Part shown: piece after piece, positions 14,161 through 21,850 of the stretch | Layout of the letters: the number at the start of each line of letters is the position of its first letter | Numbering within the stretch: position 1 is the first letter of the stretch | Assembly: GCA_025464025.1 (NCBI GenBank) | Contig: JAODBP010000131.1 | Coordinates: 1-22,876, forward strand | Direction of reading: 5' to 3' | Length of the DNA: 22,876 nt | Source of the DNA: Actinomycetes bacterium | GTDB taxonomy: Bacteria > Actinomycetota > Acidimicrobiia > Acidimicrobiales > CADCSY01 | The notes under the pieces: generated by a model | Told to the model about the DNA's origin: nothing | Seen by the model: only the letters and a program-made list of their open reading frames with translations | The model's database searches: none | Program-made: the position numbers and the translations under genes

Positions 14161-15221
14161 CAGTCGACCCCCAGCGCGCCGCGCAACGCCTCGACCCGGG
14201 CCCGGGCCGCCGGCACCGGGGCGTGGTGGGCCAGCATGGCCGCCCGCCCGGACGCGCCGAGGCGGCGCCGCTCGTCGGGGTCGTCGAGCAGCTTGGCCAG
14301 GGCCTCGGCGAAACCATCGTCGACCACCACGGCACCTTCGCCGTCGGCCAGGTGCAGACCTTCGACGCCGGCCGGGGTCGTCACCACGGGGACGCCGTAC
14401 GACAGCGCCTCCATCACCTTCACCTTCGGACCGCTGCTCGGTGGGCACGGGAAGGCGAGCACGGCGGCGCGGGCGAGGGCGTCGGCCGCCCGCTCGACCG
14501 GGCCGACCAGCTCGACCCCGGGGACCTCGACCCCGAGCGCCTCCGAGCCCCACCCGGCGAGCAGCAGCCGGGCGTCGGGCACCAGCGACCGCACCCGCGG
14601 CCACTCCGCCAGCATCGATTCCAGGGCGGTCTGGTTCGGCGGCCACTCCCAGTTGGCGAGGAACAGCACCACCGGCTCGTCCACCGGCGGGAGCGGCTCG
14701 GCCGGCACCGGGTAGGCGATCGGCACGATGCGGGCCCGGTCGCCGGCGATGCGGCCGACCCGCTCGGAGAACGCCAGGACGGCCGGCGCCCTCCGGGCCA
14801 CGAGGGCCTCGTGCCGGCGGTCCTGCACGTCCTTGGCGGCGCGGCGGCCGACGGCCGGGGCGTCGAGGCGGGTGAGGAAGTGGAACGTGGCGGCCGACAG
14901 CGGCTCGCCCCGCAACGCGCTCCACGACATCGGCTCGTCGGCCAGGCCGACGGTGCCCTCGGGCAACCGCCAGCCGGCCCGCCGGATGTCGTGCCGGGGG
15001 CGCACCAGGGCACGGGCCCGCGTCCTGAACGCCGCCTCGGGCGGGAGGTGGCGCCACTCGCACCAGTCGGGCAGCGTGCCCTTCGGCGCCTCGCGCGTCC
15101 ACGACCACATCGACACCTCATGCCCCTCGGCCACCAGCCCCTCGCCGAACGCGTAGAGGCAGCGACCGGTCGGCGTGCCCTCGGGCTCGGGCCGGTGCCA
15201 GGCGACGACGGCGAGCTTCAT
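14160..15221 (-). CDS. GT4-family glycosyltransferase
   Basis: The protein has 353 residues and begins at the ATG at 15221, overlapping the end of the O-antigen-ligase-like gene by four bases (ATGA). A far longer frame continues upstream but is antisense-like, arginine-rich and overlaps two real genes. N-terminal part: MKLAVVAWHRPEPEGTPTG, with the acceptor-side glycine loop. C-terminal domain: VVLFLANWEWPPNQTAL, LLLAGWGSEALG, VELVGPVERAADALARA, then the donor-binding GPKVKVMEALSYGVPVVTT (about 262-280) and PAGVEGL. The catalytic EX7E is altered to the pattern of the GT4 subgroup with a KVMEALS motif, common in exopolysaccharide clusters. The role is transfer of a sugar during repeat-unit assembly. 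Confidence 0.85.
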   Translation of the reverse strand: MKLAVVAWHRPEPEGTPTGRCLYAFGEGLVAEGHEVSMWSWTREAPKGTLPDWCEWRHLPPEAAFRTRARALVRPRHDIRRAGWRLPEGTVGLADEPMSWSALRGEPLSAATFHFLTRLDAPAVGRRAAKDVQDRRHEALVARRAPAVLAFSERVGRIAGDRARIVPIAYPVPAEPLPPVDEPVVLFLANWEWPPNQTALESMLAEWPRVRSLVPDARLLLAGWGSEALGVEVPGVELVGPVERAADALARAAVLAFPCPPSSGPKVKVMEALSYGVPVVTTPAGVEGLHLADGEGAVVVDDGFAEALAKLLDDPDERRRLGASGRAAMLAHHAPVPAARARVEALRGALGVD

Positions 15222-17002
15222 GCCGGCACCAGCGACCGGCGCCGGCTCGGCACCAGGAGGGCGGCGGCCGCGCCGGCCAGGGCCAGCGTCAGGGGTGCGG
15301 TCGTGGCCCCGCTCGGACGGCCCCGGTGGAGCCCGTCGACGTCGGCCACCTCGACCTCGTCGAGCGCCTCCCCCACCGCGACCCGGGCCCGCTGGGCGGC
15401 CCGTTCGACGGTGGCCGACGACCGGGCCTCGATGCGGAGCAGGAACGAGCCGGGCACGTCGAGCTCGCGGCACGTCGTCCGGGCCCCGGCCTGGCGGGCC
15501 ACGCCCTCGGCGACCGGGCAGCCGGTGGCGACGAGGCGGCGGCCGAGCACGAGCTGGTCGTCCTGGCCGGCGGCGACGCTCCGCAGCGGCAGGGCGTCGA
15601 CGCGCAGGTTGCGCACGGCGTGGGTCGGCGCCACGGCAAGCACGACCAACCCGGCCACCAGCCCGACGACCGGCCAGGCCAGCCGGGCCACCGGCACGTG
15701 CCCCGGCTCGTACGGACCATCGGTGAACTCGCCGCACGCCAGGGCCACGGCGACCAGCAGCCAGAACACCCCGGCCGACCCCTGGAGGCTGAACGCGTCG
15801 AAGGCCAGCCCGCCGGCCACCAAGGCGACAGCGCCGGCGACGGCAGCGGCCTGCACCAGGCGCACCTCGGTCGGCGCGTCCCGCAGCCCCCGGAGCGAGA
15901 AGCCGATGGCGGTGACCAGGACCACCCCGAAGACCGCGGCGCCGACGGCCCCCGTCTCGGCGTAGGCCAGCAGGAAGCTGTTGTCGGTGCTCTTGATGCC
16001 AGTCGGGTCGAGCCCGTTGTGGCCGAGGCCGGTCCATGGGTCGGGCGACACGAACGACAGGACGGCCGGCACCTTCTGCGAGCGCGACTCGATGGAGCCT
16101 TCGTCGGCCTTGCGGTCGAGGCGGCTGGTGAGCGACGGCACGAGGGCCACGGCGAGCAGCACCACCACCAGCCCACCGAGCAGGGCCGCGCCCACCCGGC
16201 GGTGGAAGCCGCTGGCCACCCACAGCACGACGAGGGCCAGGGCCAGGCCGGGGAAGGCGGAGCGGGAGGCCGACCACGCCACGGTCAGCACCACGAGCCC
16301 GGCCGCCGCGGCCCACCATCGGGCGCGGCGCCGGTCGGTGACGGCAGCGACGAGCAGGGCCGGCACCAGGGCGATCGACACCCACCCGAACTGGAGGGCG
16401 AACTGGGCCCCGGCCCGGACGCGGGGCTCGCCGCCGCGCAGCTCGAGCGGCCGGGCCGGGTTGGTGCCCTGCTGGCCGGCCAGGCCGTGGAAGAGGAAGC
16501 GACCCCACGCGCTGCCGGTCACGTGCTCGACGGCGGCGATCACCGCCGACGCGACCACGACCAGCCCCAGGGTGCGGAGCACCCGGCCCGGATCGTCGAC
16601 GACCCGCACCGCCACCAGCACCACGGCGAAGAACACGAGCTGCTCGACGACGCCGAGGAACGTGCCGACTGCCGACTCGGTGGACGTGGTCGACGCGGCC
16701 AGCGCCACGCCGCACGTGAGCGACACGGCCACCAGCGCGCCGAGGGCGGCGTGCACCGGCGTCACCCGCAGGACGCCGAGCTGGAGGTCGCCTCGTCGGT
16801 ACCGGCCGAGGAGGTTGGCGGCCACGGCGACGAGCACGACCCGACCGAACGTCGGGTACGCCGACACCCCGTTGGGGACCACGAGGGTGGCCGGCACGAG
16901 GATCGTGACGGCGACCAGCAGGGCGAGGGCGCGGGCCACCGGAGCCCGCAGCCCGTAGACGGCGGCGGCGCCGGCCAGGAGGAGGATCCCGGCCGCCGGC
17001 AT
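15218..17002 (-). CDS. O-antigen ligase/polymerase-like membrane protein with an extra C-terminal domain
   Basis: The protein has 594 residues, and its ATG shares one base with the previous stop. About 11-13 hydrophobic helices are spread over residues 1-460. The Wzy_C (O-antigen ligase) signature is visible: NPARPLELRGGEPRVRAG in the middle and, around 320-350, WTGLGHNGLDPTG then STDNSFLLAYAETGAVG. This last motif, with its DN pair and E-x-G, is the periplasmic-loop signature of the family. Members polymerise or ligate undecaprenyl-linked glycans outside the membrane. After the last bundle helix (about residue 470) comes a soluble region of about 100 residues containing CRELDVPGSFLLRIEA and an ATVERAAQRARVAVGEAL helix, then a final helix (LTLALAGAAAALLVPS). 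This tail resembles the membrane-proximal half of a Wzz co-polymerase and is longer than usual for the family. Confidence 0.82.
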   Translation of the reverse strand: MPAAGILLLAGAAAVYGLRAPVARALALLVAVTILVPATLVVPNGVSAYPTFGRVVLVAVAANLLGRYRRGDLQLGVLRVTPVHAALGALVAVSLTCGVALAASTTSTESAVGTFLGVVEQLVFFAVVLVAVRVVDDPGRVLRTLGLVVVASAVIAAVEHVTGSAWGRFLFHGLAGQQGTNPARPLELRGGEPRVRAGAQFALQFGWVSIALVPALLVAAVTDRRRARWWAAAAGLVVLTVAWSASRSAFPGLALALVVLWVASGFHRRVGAALLGGLVVVLLAVALVPSLTSRLDRKADEGSIESRSQKVPAVLSFVSPDPWTGLGHNGLDPTGIKSTDNSFLLAYAETGAVGAAVFGVVLVTAIGFSLRGLRDAPTEVRLVQAAAVAGAVALVAGGLAFDAFSLQGSAGVFWLLVAVALACGEFTDGPYEPGHVPVARLAWPVVGLVAGLVVLAVAPTHAVRNLRVDALPLRSVAAGQDDQLVLGRRLVATGCPVAEGVARQAGARTTCRELDVPGSFLLRIEARSSATVERAAQRARVAVGEALDEVEVADVDGLHRGRPSGATTAPLTLALAGAAAALLVPSRRRSLVPA

Positions 17003-17613
17003 CAGCGCCTGCGCTCGGTGGCCAGCAGCTCGAGGGTGGCGTAGACGAGGCCGGCGCCGACCAGGAGGCCGAGGAAGCCGACCCGCAGCTGGCGCGACCG
17101 CTGCGGCGTGACCGACGCGGCGTTGCCCGCCGGCACCACGACCTGGAACGTGAACTGCTGCGCCTTCGGGATCGAGTACCTCTCCTGCTCGGCCGCGGCA
17201 TAGGCCACGACCTCGTCGGCCGCGGCCGAGGCGAGCCGCTTCGACCGCGCCGGATCCGGCGTGCGGGCGCCGACGACCAGGAGCAGCGACGTGTCGTCGG
17301 CCGCGGCGAGGAGCGAGCCGCGCACGGCACCCACCGACTGCCCGGTGTGCTCGGCGACCGGCTCGGCGATCACGTCGGTGCGCACCAGGCCGGCGTACTT
17401 GCCGCGGAGCCGGCTCAGCTTCTCGACGATGCCGCCGCTGCCGCTCGCGGCGATGGCGAGGGGCTGGTCGATGGCGAGCACGGCCCGGCTCTCGTAGGTC
17501 TCGTGGCGGCGGCCCACGGCGACGGCCAGCAGGCCGCCCACCAGGGCGCCGACCACGAGGGCGACGATGGCGTGGCGCAGGTCGAGGCGCAGGGGGGAAG
17601 AGGTCTCGGGCAC
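17002..17613 (-). CDS. Wzz-like chain-length determinant protein
   Basis: The protein has 203 residues with a GTG start preceded by GAGAG. Topology is that of polysaccharide co-polymerases: a first membrane helix (15-34, AIVALVVGALVGGLLAVAVG), an extracytoplasmic region with an ESRAVLAID beta-strand and helix-rich middle (DPARSKRLASAAADEV, EQERYSIPK), the proline-containing VVVPAGNAASVTPQR approach, and a second membrane helix (about 178-197) ending in TERRR. No cytoplasmic Walker kinase is attached, so it is a chain-length regulator rather than a fused BY-kinase. It lies directly before the polymerase/ligase gene and probably works with it to set polymer length. The extracytoplasmic part is shorter than in many Wzz proteins. 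Confidence 0.78.
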   Translation of the reverse strand: MPETSSPLRLDLRHAIVALVVGALVGGLLAVAVGRRHETYESRAVLAIDQPLAIAASGSGGIVEKLSRLRGKYAGLVRTDVIAEPVAEHTGQSVGAVRGSLLAAADDTSLLLVVGARTPDPARSKRLASAAADEVVAYAAAEQERYSIPKAQQFTFQVVVPAGNAASVTPQRSRQLRVGFLGLLVGAGLVYATLELLATERRR

Positions 17614-17726
17614 GGTGCTCTCGATGCGGCGAAGGACGAGCCGACGATCGGCTCGTCGCGAAGTTCGACGGCCGCGCTGGGTGGTCCTGTCCGGTGGACC
17701 TCCGCGGGGGATGTGGCGGGGGGATC
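17614..17726 (-). promoter_or_regulatory. Intergenic hairpin region between sugar transferase and Wzz-like gene
   Basis: The only real gap inside the operon. It contains a perfect 10-base inverted repeat (GACGAGCCGA-CGA-TCGGCTCGTC, 17635-17657) 21 bases before the Wzz-like start, and a weaker GGTCC...GGACC pair at 17683-17700. No T-run follows either, so rho-independent termination is not well supported. It may be an attenuator, a processing or mRNA-stability element, or an operator. Confidence 0.5.
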
Positions 17727-18407
17727 TCAGCAGTCGGTGCGAGCCAGGAGGGCCGGCACGGTGCGGGCGATGATCCGCAGGTCGAGCGTCAGCGACCAGT
17801 TGCGGATGTAGGTGAGGTCGAGGTCGATCATGTCGCGGTAGCCGAGCGCCGGACCGCCGCTCACCTGCCAGAAGCCGGTGATGCCGGGCCGGACCTCGTG
17901 GCGGCGATCGTCGGCCACGTCGAAGTCGTCGGGGCTGACCGGCAGCGGCCGGGGGCCGACCAGGCTCATCTGGCCCCGCACCACGTTGAGCAGCTGGGGA
18001 AGCTCGTCGATCGACGTGCGCCGGATGAGCCGGCCCACCCGCGTCACCCGCGGGTCGCGGTGGATCTTGAACAGCAGCCCGTCGGTCATGTTCCGCTCCT
18101 GGAGCTCGCCGAGCTTCCGGTCGGCGTCACGCACCATCGAGCGGAACTTGAAGATCGAGAACTCGCGACCCCGGAAGCCGACGCGCTGCTGCCGGTAGAG
18201 GACCGGGCCCCGGTCCTCGAGGAAGATCACCAGCGCGGTGAGCAGCAACAGCGGCAGCAGGACCAGCAGCGCCAGCACGGCGAGGGTCAGGTCGAGGACC
18301 CGCTTGCCCCGGTGGCCGACGATGCGCTCGCCATCGACCGGCGCTGGTGGGGCGGCCTCGAAGGAAGGGATCGGGCGCTCCGCCTGCGCATCGGTGATGC
18401 CGGTCAT
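17727..18407 (-). CDS. Polyprenyl-phosphate sugar-1-phosphate transferase (initiating PGT)
   Basis: The protein has 226 residues. The ATG at 18407 was chosen over a GTG at 18428 because AGGAG lies seven bases before it. It starts the lipid-linked repeat unit by transferring a sugar-1-phosphate from an NDP-sugar to undecaprenyl phosphate. One membrane helix lies at about 36-62 (RVLDLTLAVLALLVLLPLLL), and the rest faces the cytoplasm, as in the minimal monotopic family. Catalytic motifs: PVLYRQQRVGFRG (68-80), FSIFKFRSM (83-91), RRTSIDELPQLLNV with the Asp134-Glu135 dyad, MSLVGPRP (147-154) and RPGITGFWQVSG (173-184). The aspartate supplies the nucleophile in this family. No large N-terminal membrane bundle is present, so it is a short form. 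It is the first gene of the operon, followed by Wzz-like, polymerase and four glycosyltransferases. Confidence 0.93.
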   Translation of the reverse strand: MTGITDAQAERPIPSFEAAPPAPVDGERIVGHRGKRVLDLTLAVLALLVLLPLLLLTALVIFLEDRGPVLYRQQRVGFRGREFSIFKFRSMVRDADRKLGELQERNMTDGLLFKIHRDPRVTRVGRLIRRTSIDELPQLLNVVRGQMSLVGPRPLPVSPDDFDVADDRRHEVRPGITGFWQVSGGPALGYRDMIDLDLTYIRNWSLTLDLRIIARTVPALLARTDC

Positions 18408-18508
18408 CGTCCAGCTCCTCTCGGGCACCTGGGGTGCTTTGCCCGAGGAACGGACGGTTCCTGCCTATCTTGCGGTGAACATCCGGTTTCGTCCGGAAGG
18501 TGTCGGCG
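18408..18508 (-). promoter_or_regulatory. Structured 5' leader of the polysaccharide operon (three consecutive hairpins)
   Basis: On the minus strand three inverted repeats follow one another before the sugar transferase: TCCGG-ACGAAA-CCGGA (18497-18482), AGGAAC-CGTCC-GTTCCT (18462-18446) and CGGGCA...TGCCCG (18445-18422). Inside the third is a competing GCACC-CCA-GGTGC stem. The last hairpin ends four bases before the AGAGGAG ribosome site. This looks like a regulatory leader, possibly an RNA switch, though no class is assigned. A TTGACG at 18512-18507 could be a -35 element, but no good -10 was found. Confidence 0.5.
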
Positions 18509-19603
18509 TCAACGCGCTCGGTACCGGCCGATGATCGGCGGGCGGTGCCGCCGGGTGCTGCCGCGATCGGAGATCCAGGGGGCGTACGGGGCCATCACCA
18601 GGCCGGCCATCGCCAGCAGCACCGCGTCGTAGTTCACCCGCCAGCCCATGAAGTCGAGCCACGCCTCGTCCTTGTCGTCGCGCACCGGCACGCCGATGGC
18701 GGCCAGGCGGACGTAGACCTCCTCCCACTCGTCACGCCCGATCGAGATGGGATCGCCCCGCGTCGGGTCCTCGTCGTAGGCGATGCCGAAGAACTCGGCG
18801 ATGTGGCGGAGGGCGAGGAAGCCGGCCCGGATGCACAGCTCGGCCGACGGCTCGCGGGGCAGCGTGGTGATGCTGGCCCGGAGAGCGGCGGCGTCGAGCA
18901 CCGCGCCGGCCGAGGTGACCCAGTGCCGATCGGGTCGGGGCGAGCGGAAGAACGGCAGGGCGGCGATGGTGGTGTGCGACTCCTCGATGTCGACGAAGCC
19001 CGACGTCCACGGCTGCCACACCTGGTCCTCCAGGCCGTCGAAGCCGGAGATGAGGTGGAACCGCTCGAGCAGGCTCACCCCGCTCGGCGGGGTCCCGGCC
19101 TGCATGGCGGCCCGGCTGACGATGGCCTCGCGCCGCTGGAACGACGAGTAGATCGTCGGCAGGTAGGTGATGAGCAGGGCCAGCAGCAGGAGCCCGATGC
19201 CGGCGTCGACGAAGGCGGCGATCTGGCGGTGCAACCCCACGACGGGCACGAAGCCGAGCGTGGTGAGCGACGAGCCCGCCGTCTCGAACGCCAACGCCCA
19301 CGTCCCGACGCCGAGGCCGCGGAACACCAGCGTGAAGCCGAGCATGGTGAGCAGCAGCCACGTGCCGACGAGCAGCAGCAGGCTGAGCGGGGCGTACCAC
19401 GCCATCACCGACTCGCCCGCCTCGTACGTGCGGGCCAGCTTCACCCGGACGTCGAAGAGCCCGCGCAGGCCCCGGAACACGAGCCGGGTCAGGCGGGCCG
19501 GGACGCCACGAGGCACCACGAACGTGGCGACGGCCGAGAAGAACGTGGCCACCACGATCGCCGCGCCGGCCACGACCGCGAGGACGTGCAGGGCGACGAG
19601 CAT
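18509..19603 (-). CDS. Membrane protein with a pore-loop-like segment, channel-like, function unknown
   Basis: The 364-residue protein starts at the ATG at 19603, eight bases after the purL stop. Hydrophobic helices lie at about 3-30, 71-100 and 127-151. Between the last two is a short re-entrant-looking stretch, WALAFETAGSSLTTLGFVPV (102-121). This helix-loop-helix with an S-L-T-T-L-G-F core recalls the 2TM potassium-channel pore, but the filter T-V-G-Y-G is not conserved, so ion selectivity cannot be assumed. About 200 soluble residues follow, with conserved-looking aromatic and acidic patches (FDGLEDQVWQPWTSGFVDIE, IGRDEWEEVYVRL), ending in a weakly hydrophobic segment (AVLLAMAGLVMAPYAPW) and an arginine-rich tail. 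It is read with purL, but no functional link is evident. Confidence 0.68.
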   Translation of the reverse strand: MLVALHVLAVVAGAAIVVATFFSAVATFVVPRGVPARLTRLVFRGLRGLFDVRVKLARTYEAGESVMAWYAPLSLLLLVGTWLLLTMLGFTLVFRGLGVGTWALAFETAGSSLTTLGFVPVVGLHRQIAAFVDAGIGLLLLALLITYLPTIYSSFQRREAIVSRAAMQAGTPPSGVSLLERFHLISGFDGLEDQVWQPWTSGFVDIEESHTTIAALPFFRSPRPDRHWVTSAGAVLDAAALRASITTLPREPSAELCIRAGFLALRHIAEFFGIAYDEDPTRGDPISIGRDEWEEVYVRLAAIGVPVRDDKDEAWLDFMGWRVNYDAVLLAMAGLVMAPYAPWISDRGSTRRHRPPIIGRYRAR

Positions 19604-19611
19604 CGAGCCGG

Positions 19612-21783
19612 CTAGTGGGTGGCGCCGGCGGCCATCGCCGCCGGGAGCGTGTCGCGGTAGGCGCGGACGACCTCGTCGACCGGGACGTCGACCAGGCCCT
19701 CGACCACGAGGCGGTCGCCACCGACCCCGCCGAGGTCGACGACCGGGACGGGACCGCACCGGGCGACGACGGCCTCGACGTGCTCGGGCGCCACGCACAG
19801 CAGCACCCGCCCGGCGGCCTCGGAGAACAGCTCGCCCACGTCGGCGACCCCGACGTCGAGGCCGAGGGCGGAGCGGCCGACCATGTCACCGAGGGCGCCG
19901 GCCAGGCCGGCGTCGGCGATGTCGTGGGCGCCGGCCAGGAGCCCCTCGCCCACCAGGTCGCGCACCACGTCGGCCACCGCGGTGACCGCCCGCAGGTCGA
20001 GCGGCGGGAGCTCGGGGGCGTCCTTCCACGGGCGGGAGCCGCCGAGGTGCGACGACCGCTCGCCAACCAGGAGCAGGCGGGCACCGGCGGCCAGGGCCAC
20101 GCTCGGGGGCCGGCGATCGAGCCGGTCGACCAGGCCCAGCAGCCCGATCACCGGCGTCGGGTCGATGTCGGTTCCCCGGCTCTCGTTGTAGAGGCTCACG
20201 TTGCCGCCGACCACCGGGATGCCCATGGCCCGGCAGGCATCGCCCATGCCGTCGATCGACTCCGACAGCTGCCACATCACCTCGGGGTGCTCGGGGTTCC
20301 CGAAGTTGAGGCAGTTGACCAGCGCCAGGGGGCGGGCCCCGACGCAGGCCAGGTTGAGCACCGACTCGGCCACGACCATCGCCGTGCCCTGCCGCGGGTC
20401 GACGGCGCACCAGCGGTGGTTGCCGTCGGTGGTGACGGCCAGGCCCCGCCCGGTGTCGATGCCGGTGGTCGGGTGCTTGAGCCGCAGGACCGCGGCGTCG
20501 CCGCCCGGGCCTTCGACGGTGTTGAGGAAGAGCTGCGAGTCGTACTGGCTCGACACCCACGAGGTGTCCATCAGCGAACCCAGGAGCGTCGACGTGGGGT
20601 CGAACGTCGGCGGGTCGGCTGCCGGGCGCGGCGCCGGGGCCGCCATCGGGCGGTCGTAGACCGGGGCGGCGTCGCTGAGGGCGGCGGCCGGCATGTCGGC
20701 CAGCACCTCGCCGCCGAAGCCGTCGACCACGCGGAGGCGGCCGCTGCCGGTGACCGTGCCGATCACCGTGGCCGACACCTCCCAGCGCTGGCACACCGCC
20801 ACCACCTGGTCGAGGTCGTCGGGCGTGACGATGGCGAGCATCCGCTCCTGGCTCTCGCTGATCATCACCTCCCACGGCTCCATGCCCGGGGCCCGGCGGG
20901 GCACGGCGCTGACGTCGACGTCCATGCCGACACCGCCCTTGCCGGCCGTCTCGCTGGTGGCACCGGTGATCCCGGCGGCACCGAGGTCCTGCACCCCGAC
21001 GGCGAGCCCGGCGTCGAGCAGCGTGAGGCAGGCCTCGATGAGGCGCTTCTCCTCGAACGGGTCGCCGACCTGGACGGCCGGGCGCTTGGCGTCGTCACCG
21101 TCGCCGAAGCCCTCGCTCGCCATCGCCGCCCCGCCGATGCCGTCGCGCCCGGTGGAGCTGCCGAGCAGCACGGCGAGGTTGCCCTCGCCGGAGGCCTTGG
21201 CCAGCACCAGGCGGTCGACCGGCAGCAGGCCGAGGCACAGCACGTTCACCAGCGGGTTGCCGGCGTAGGTCTCGTCGAACACGACCTCGCCGCCGACGGT
21301 GGGCACCCCGACCGAGTTGCCGTAGCCGGACACGCCGCTCACGATCCCGTCGAGCAGCCAGCGGTTGCGGGCCTCGCTCAGCGGGCCGACCCGGAGGGGG
21401 TCCATGAGGGCGATCGGCCGGGCGCCGACGCTGAAGATGTCGCGCAGGATGCCGCCGGCGCCGGTGGCCGCGCCCTGGTACGGCTCGATGGCCGACGGGT
21501 GGTTGTGGCTCTCGATGCGGATGGCGGCGGCGATGCCGTCGCCCACGTCGAGCACGCCGGCGCCCTCGCCCGGGCCGACCAGCACGGCCTCGCCCTCGGT
21601 GGGCAGGCGCTTCAGGTGGCGGCGTGACGACTTGTACGAGCAGTGCTCCGACCACATGACCGAGAACATGGCGAGCTCGAGGTGGTTGGCCGGCCGGCCG
21701 AGGATGCGATCGATGTCGGCGGCCTCGTCGTCGGTGAGGCCCAGCGCGCGGTGGAGGGGCCCAGGATCTTCGGACGCAGCCAT
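19612..21783 (-). CDS. purL: Phosphoribosylformylglycinamidine synthase II (FGAM synthetase, small type)
   Basis: The protein has 723 residues, normal for small-type PurL. It converts FGAR, ATP and ammonia to FGAM in the fourth step of IMP synthesis, working with PurQ (glutaminase) and PurS. Motifs seen in order: LELAMFSVMWSEHCSYKSSR with the conserved His-Cys, VGPGEGAGVLDVGDG, IRIESHNHPSAIEPYQGAAT, GAGGILRDIFSVGARPIAL, GVSGYGNSVGVPTVGGEV (ATP/Mg site), QDLGAAGITGATSETA, MISESQERMLAIV. The second AIRS-like half follows (VNCLNFGNPEHPEVMWQLSE and PVVGGNVSLYNES), ending near 19612 (GATH). Both PurM-like halves are complete. It is followed after eight bases by the membrane-protein gene. No PurS was found here, so it must lie elsewhere. 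Confidence 0.97.
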   Translation of the reverse strand: MAASEDPGPLHRALGLTDDEAADIDRILGRPANHLELAMFSVMWSEHCSYKSSRRHLKRLPTEGEAVLVGPGEGAGVLDVGDGIAAAIRIESHNHPSAIEPYQGAATGAGGILRDIFSVGARPIALMDPLRVGPLSEARNRWLLDGIVSGVSGYGNSVGVPTVGGEVVFDETYAGNPLVNVLCLGLLPVDRLVLAKASGEGNLAVLLGSSTGRDGIGGAAMASEGFGDGDDAKRPAVQVGDPFEEKRLIEACLTLLDAGLAVGVQDLGAAGITGATSETAGKGGVGMDVDVSAVPRRAPGMEPWEVMISESQERMLAIVTPDDLDQVVAVCQRWEVSATVIGTVTGSGRLRVVDGFGGEVLADMPAAALSDAAPVYDRPMAAPAPRPAADPPTFDPTSTLLGSLMDTSWVSSQYDSQLFLNTVEGPGGDAAVLRLKHPTTGIDTGRGLAVTTDGNHRWCAVDPRQGTAMVVAESVLNLACVGARPLALVNCLNFGNPEHPEVMWQLSESIDGMGDACRAMGIPVVGGNVSLYNESRGTDIDPTPVIGLLGLVDRLDRRPPSVALAAGARLLLVGERSSHLGGSRPWKDAPELPPLDLRAVTAVADVVRDLVGEGLLAGAHDIADAGLAGALGDMVGRSALGLDVGVADVGELFSEAAGRVLLCVAPEHVEAVVARCGPVPVVDLGGVGGDRLVVEGLVDVPVDEVVRAYRDTLPAAMAAGATH

Positions 21784-21850
21784 GGCCTCACGCTAGTGCC
21801 CGGGATTCGGGCAGCTTGCTTAGGTAAATGACTCCATGGGAGATTGGGAT
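21784..21850. promoter_or_regulatory. Divergent promoter region between purL and the small conserved gene
   Basis: A 67-base gap separates the two divergent starts. It contains a GCCCG-GGATT-CGGGC inverted repeat (21798-21812) and an A/T-richer segment, TTAGGTAAATGAC (21820-21832). Both promoters must overlap here, but no -35/-10 pair can be assigned with confidence. Confidence 0.35.

Noticed and set aside
15326..17044. Long plus-strand open frame opposite the polymerase gene.
   Set aside because: Highly charged, His/Arg/Gly-rich, no motif; complementary to a clear membrane protein.
14160..17330. Extending the GT4 glycosyltransferase to a 1056-residue protein.
   Set aside because: The additional N-terminal 700 residues overlap the polymerase and Wzz-like genes and are Arg/Pro-rich. 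The ATG at 15221 gives the normal GT4 length and start.
19615..21627. Long plus-strand open frame opposite purL.
   Set aside because: It mirrors purL codon structure and has no recognisable domain.
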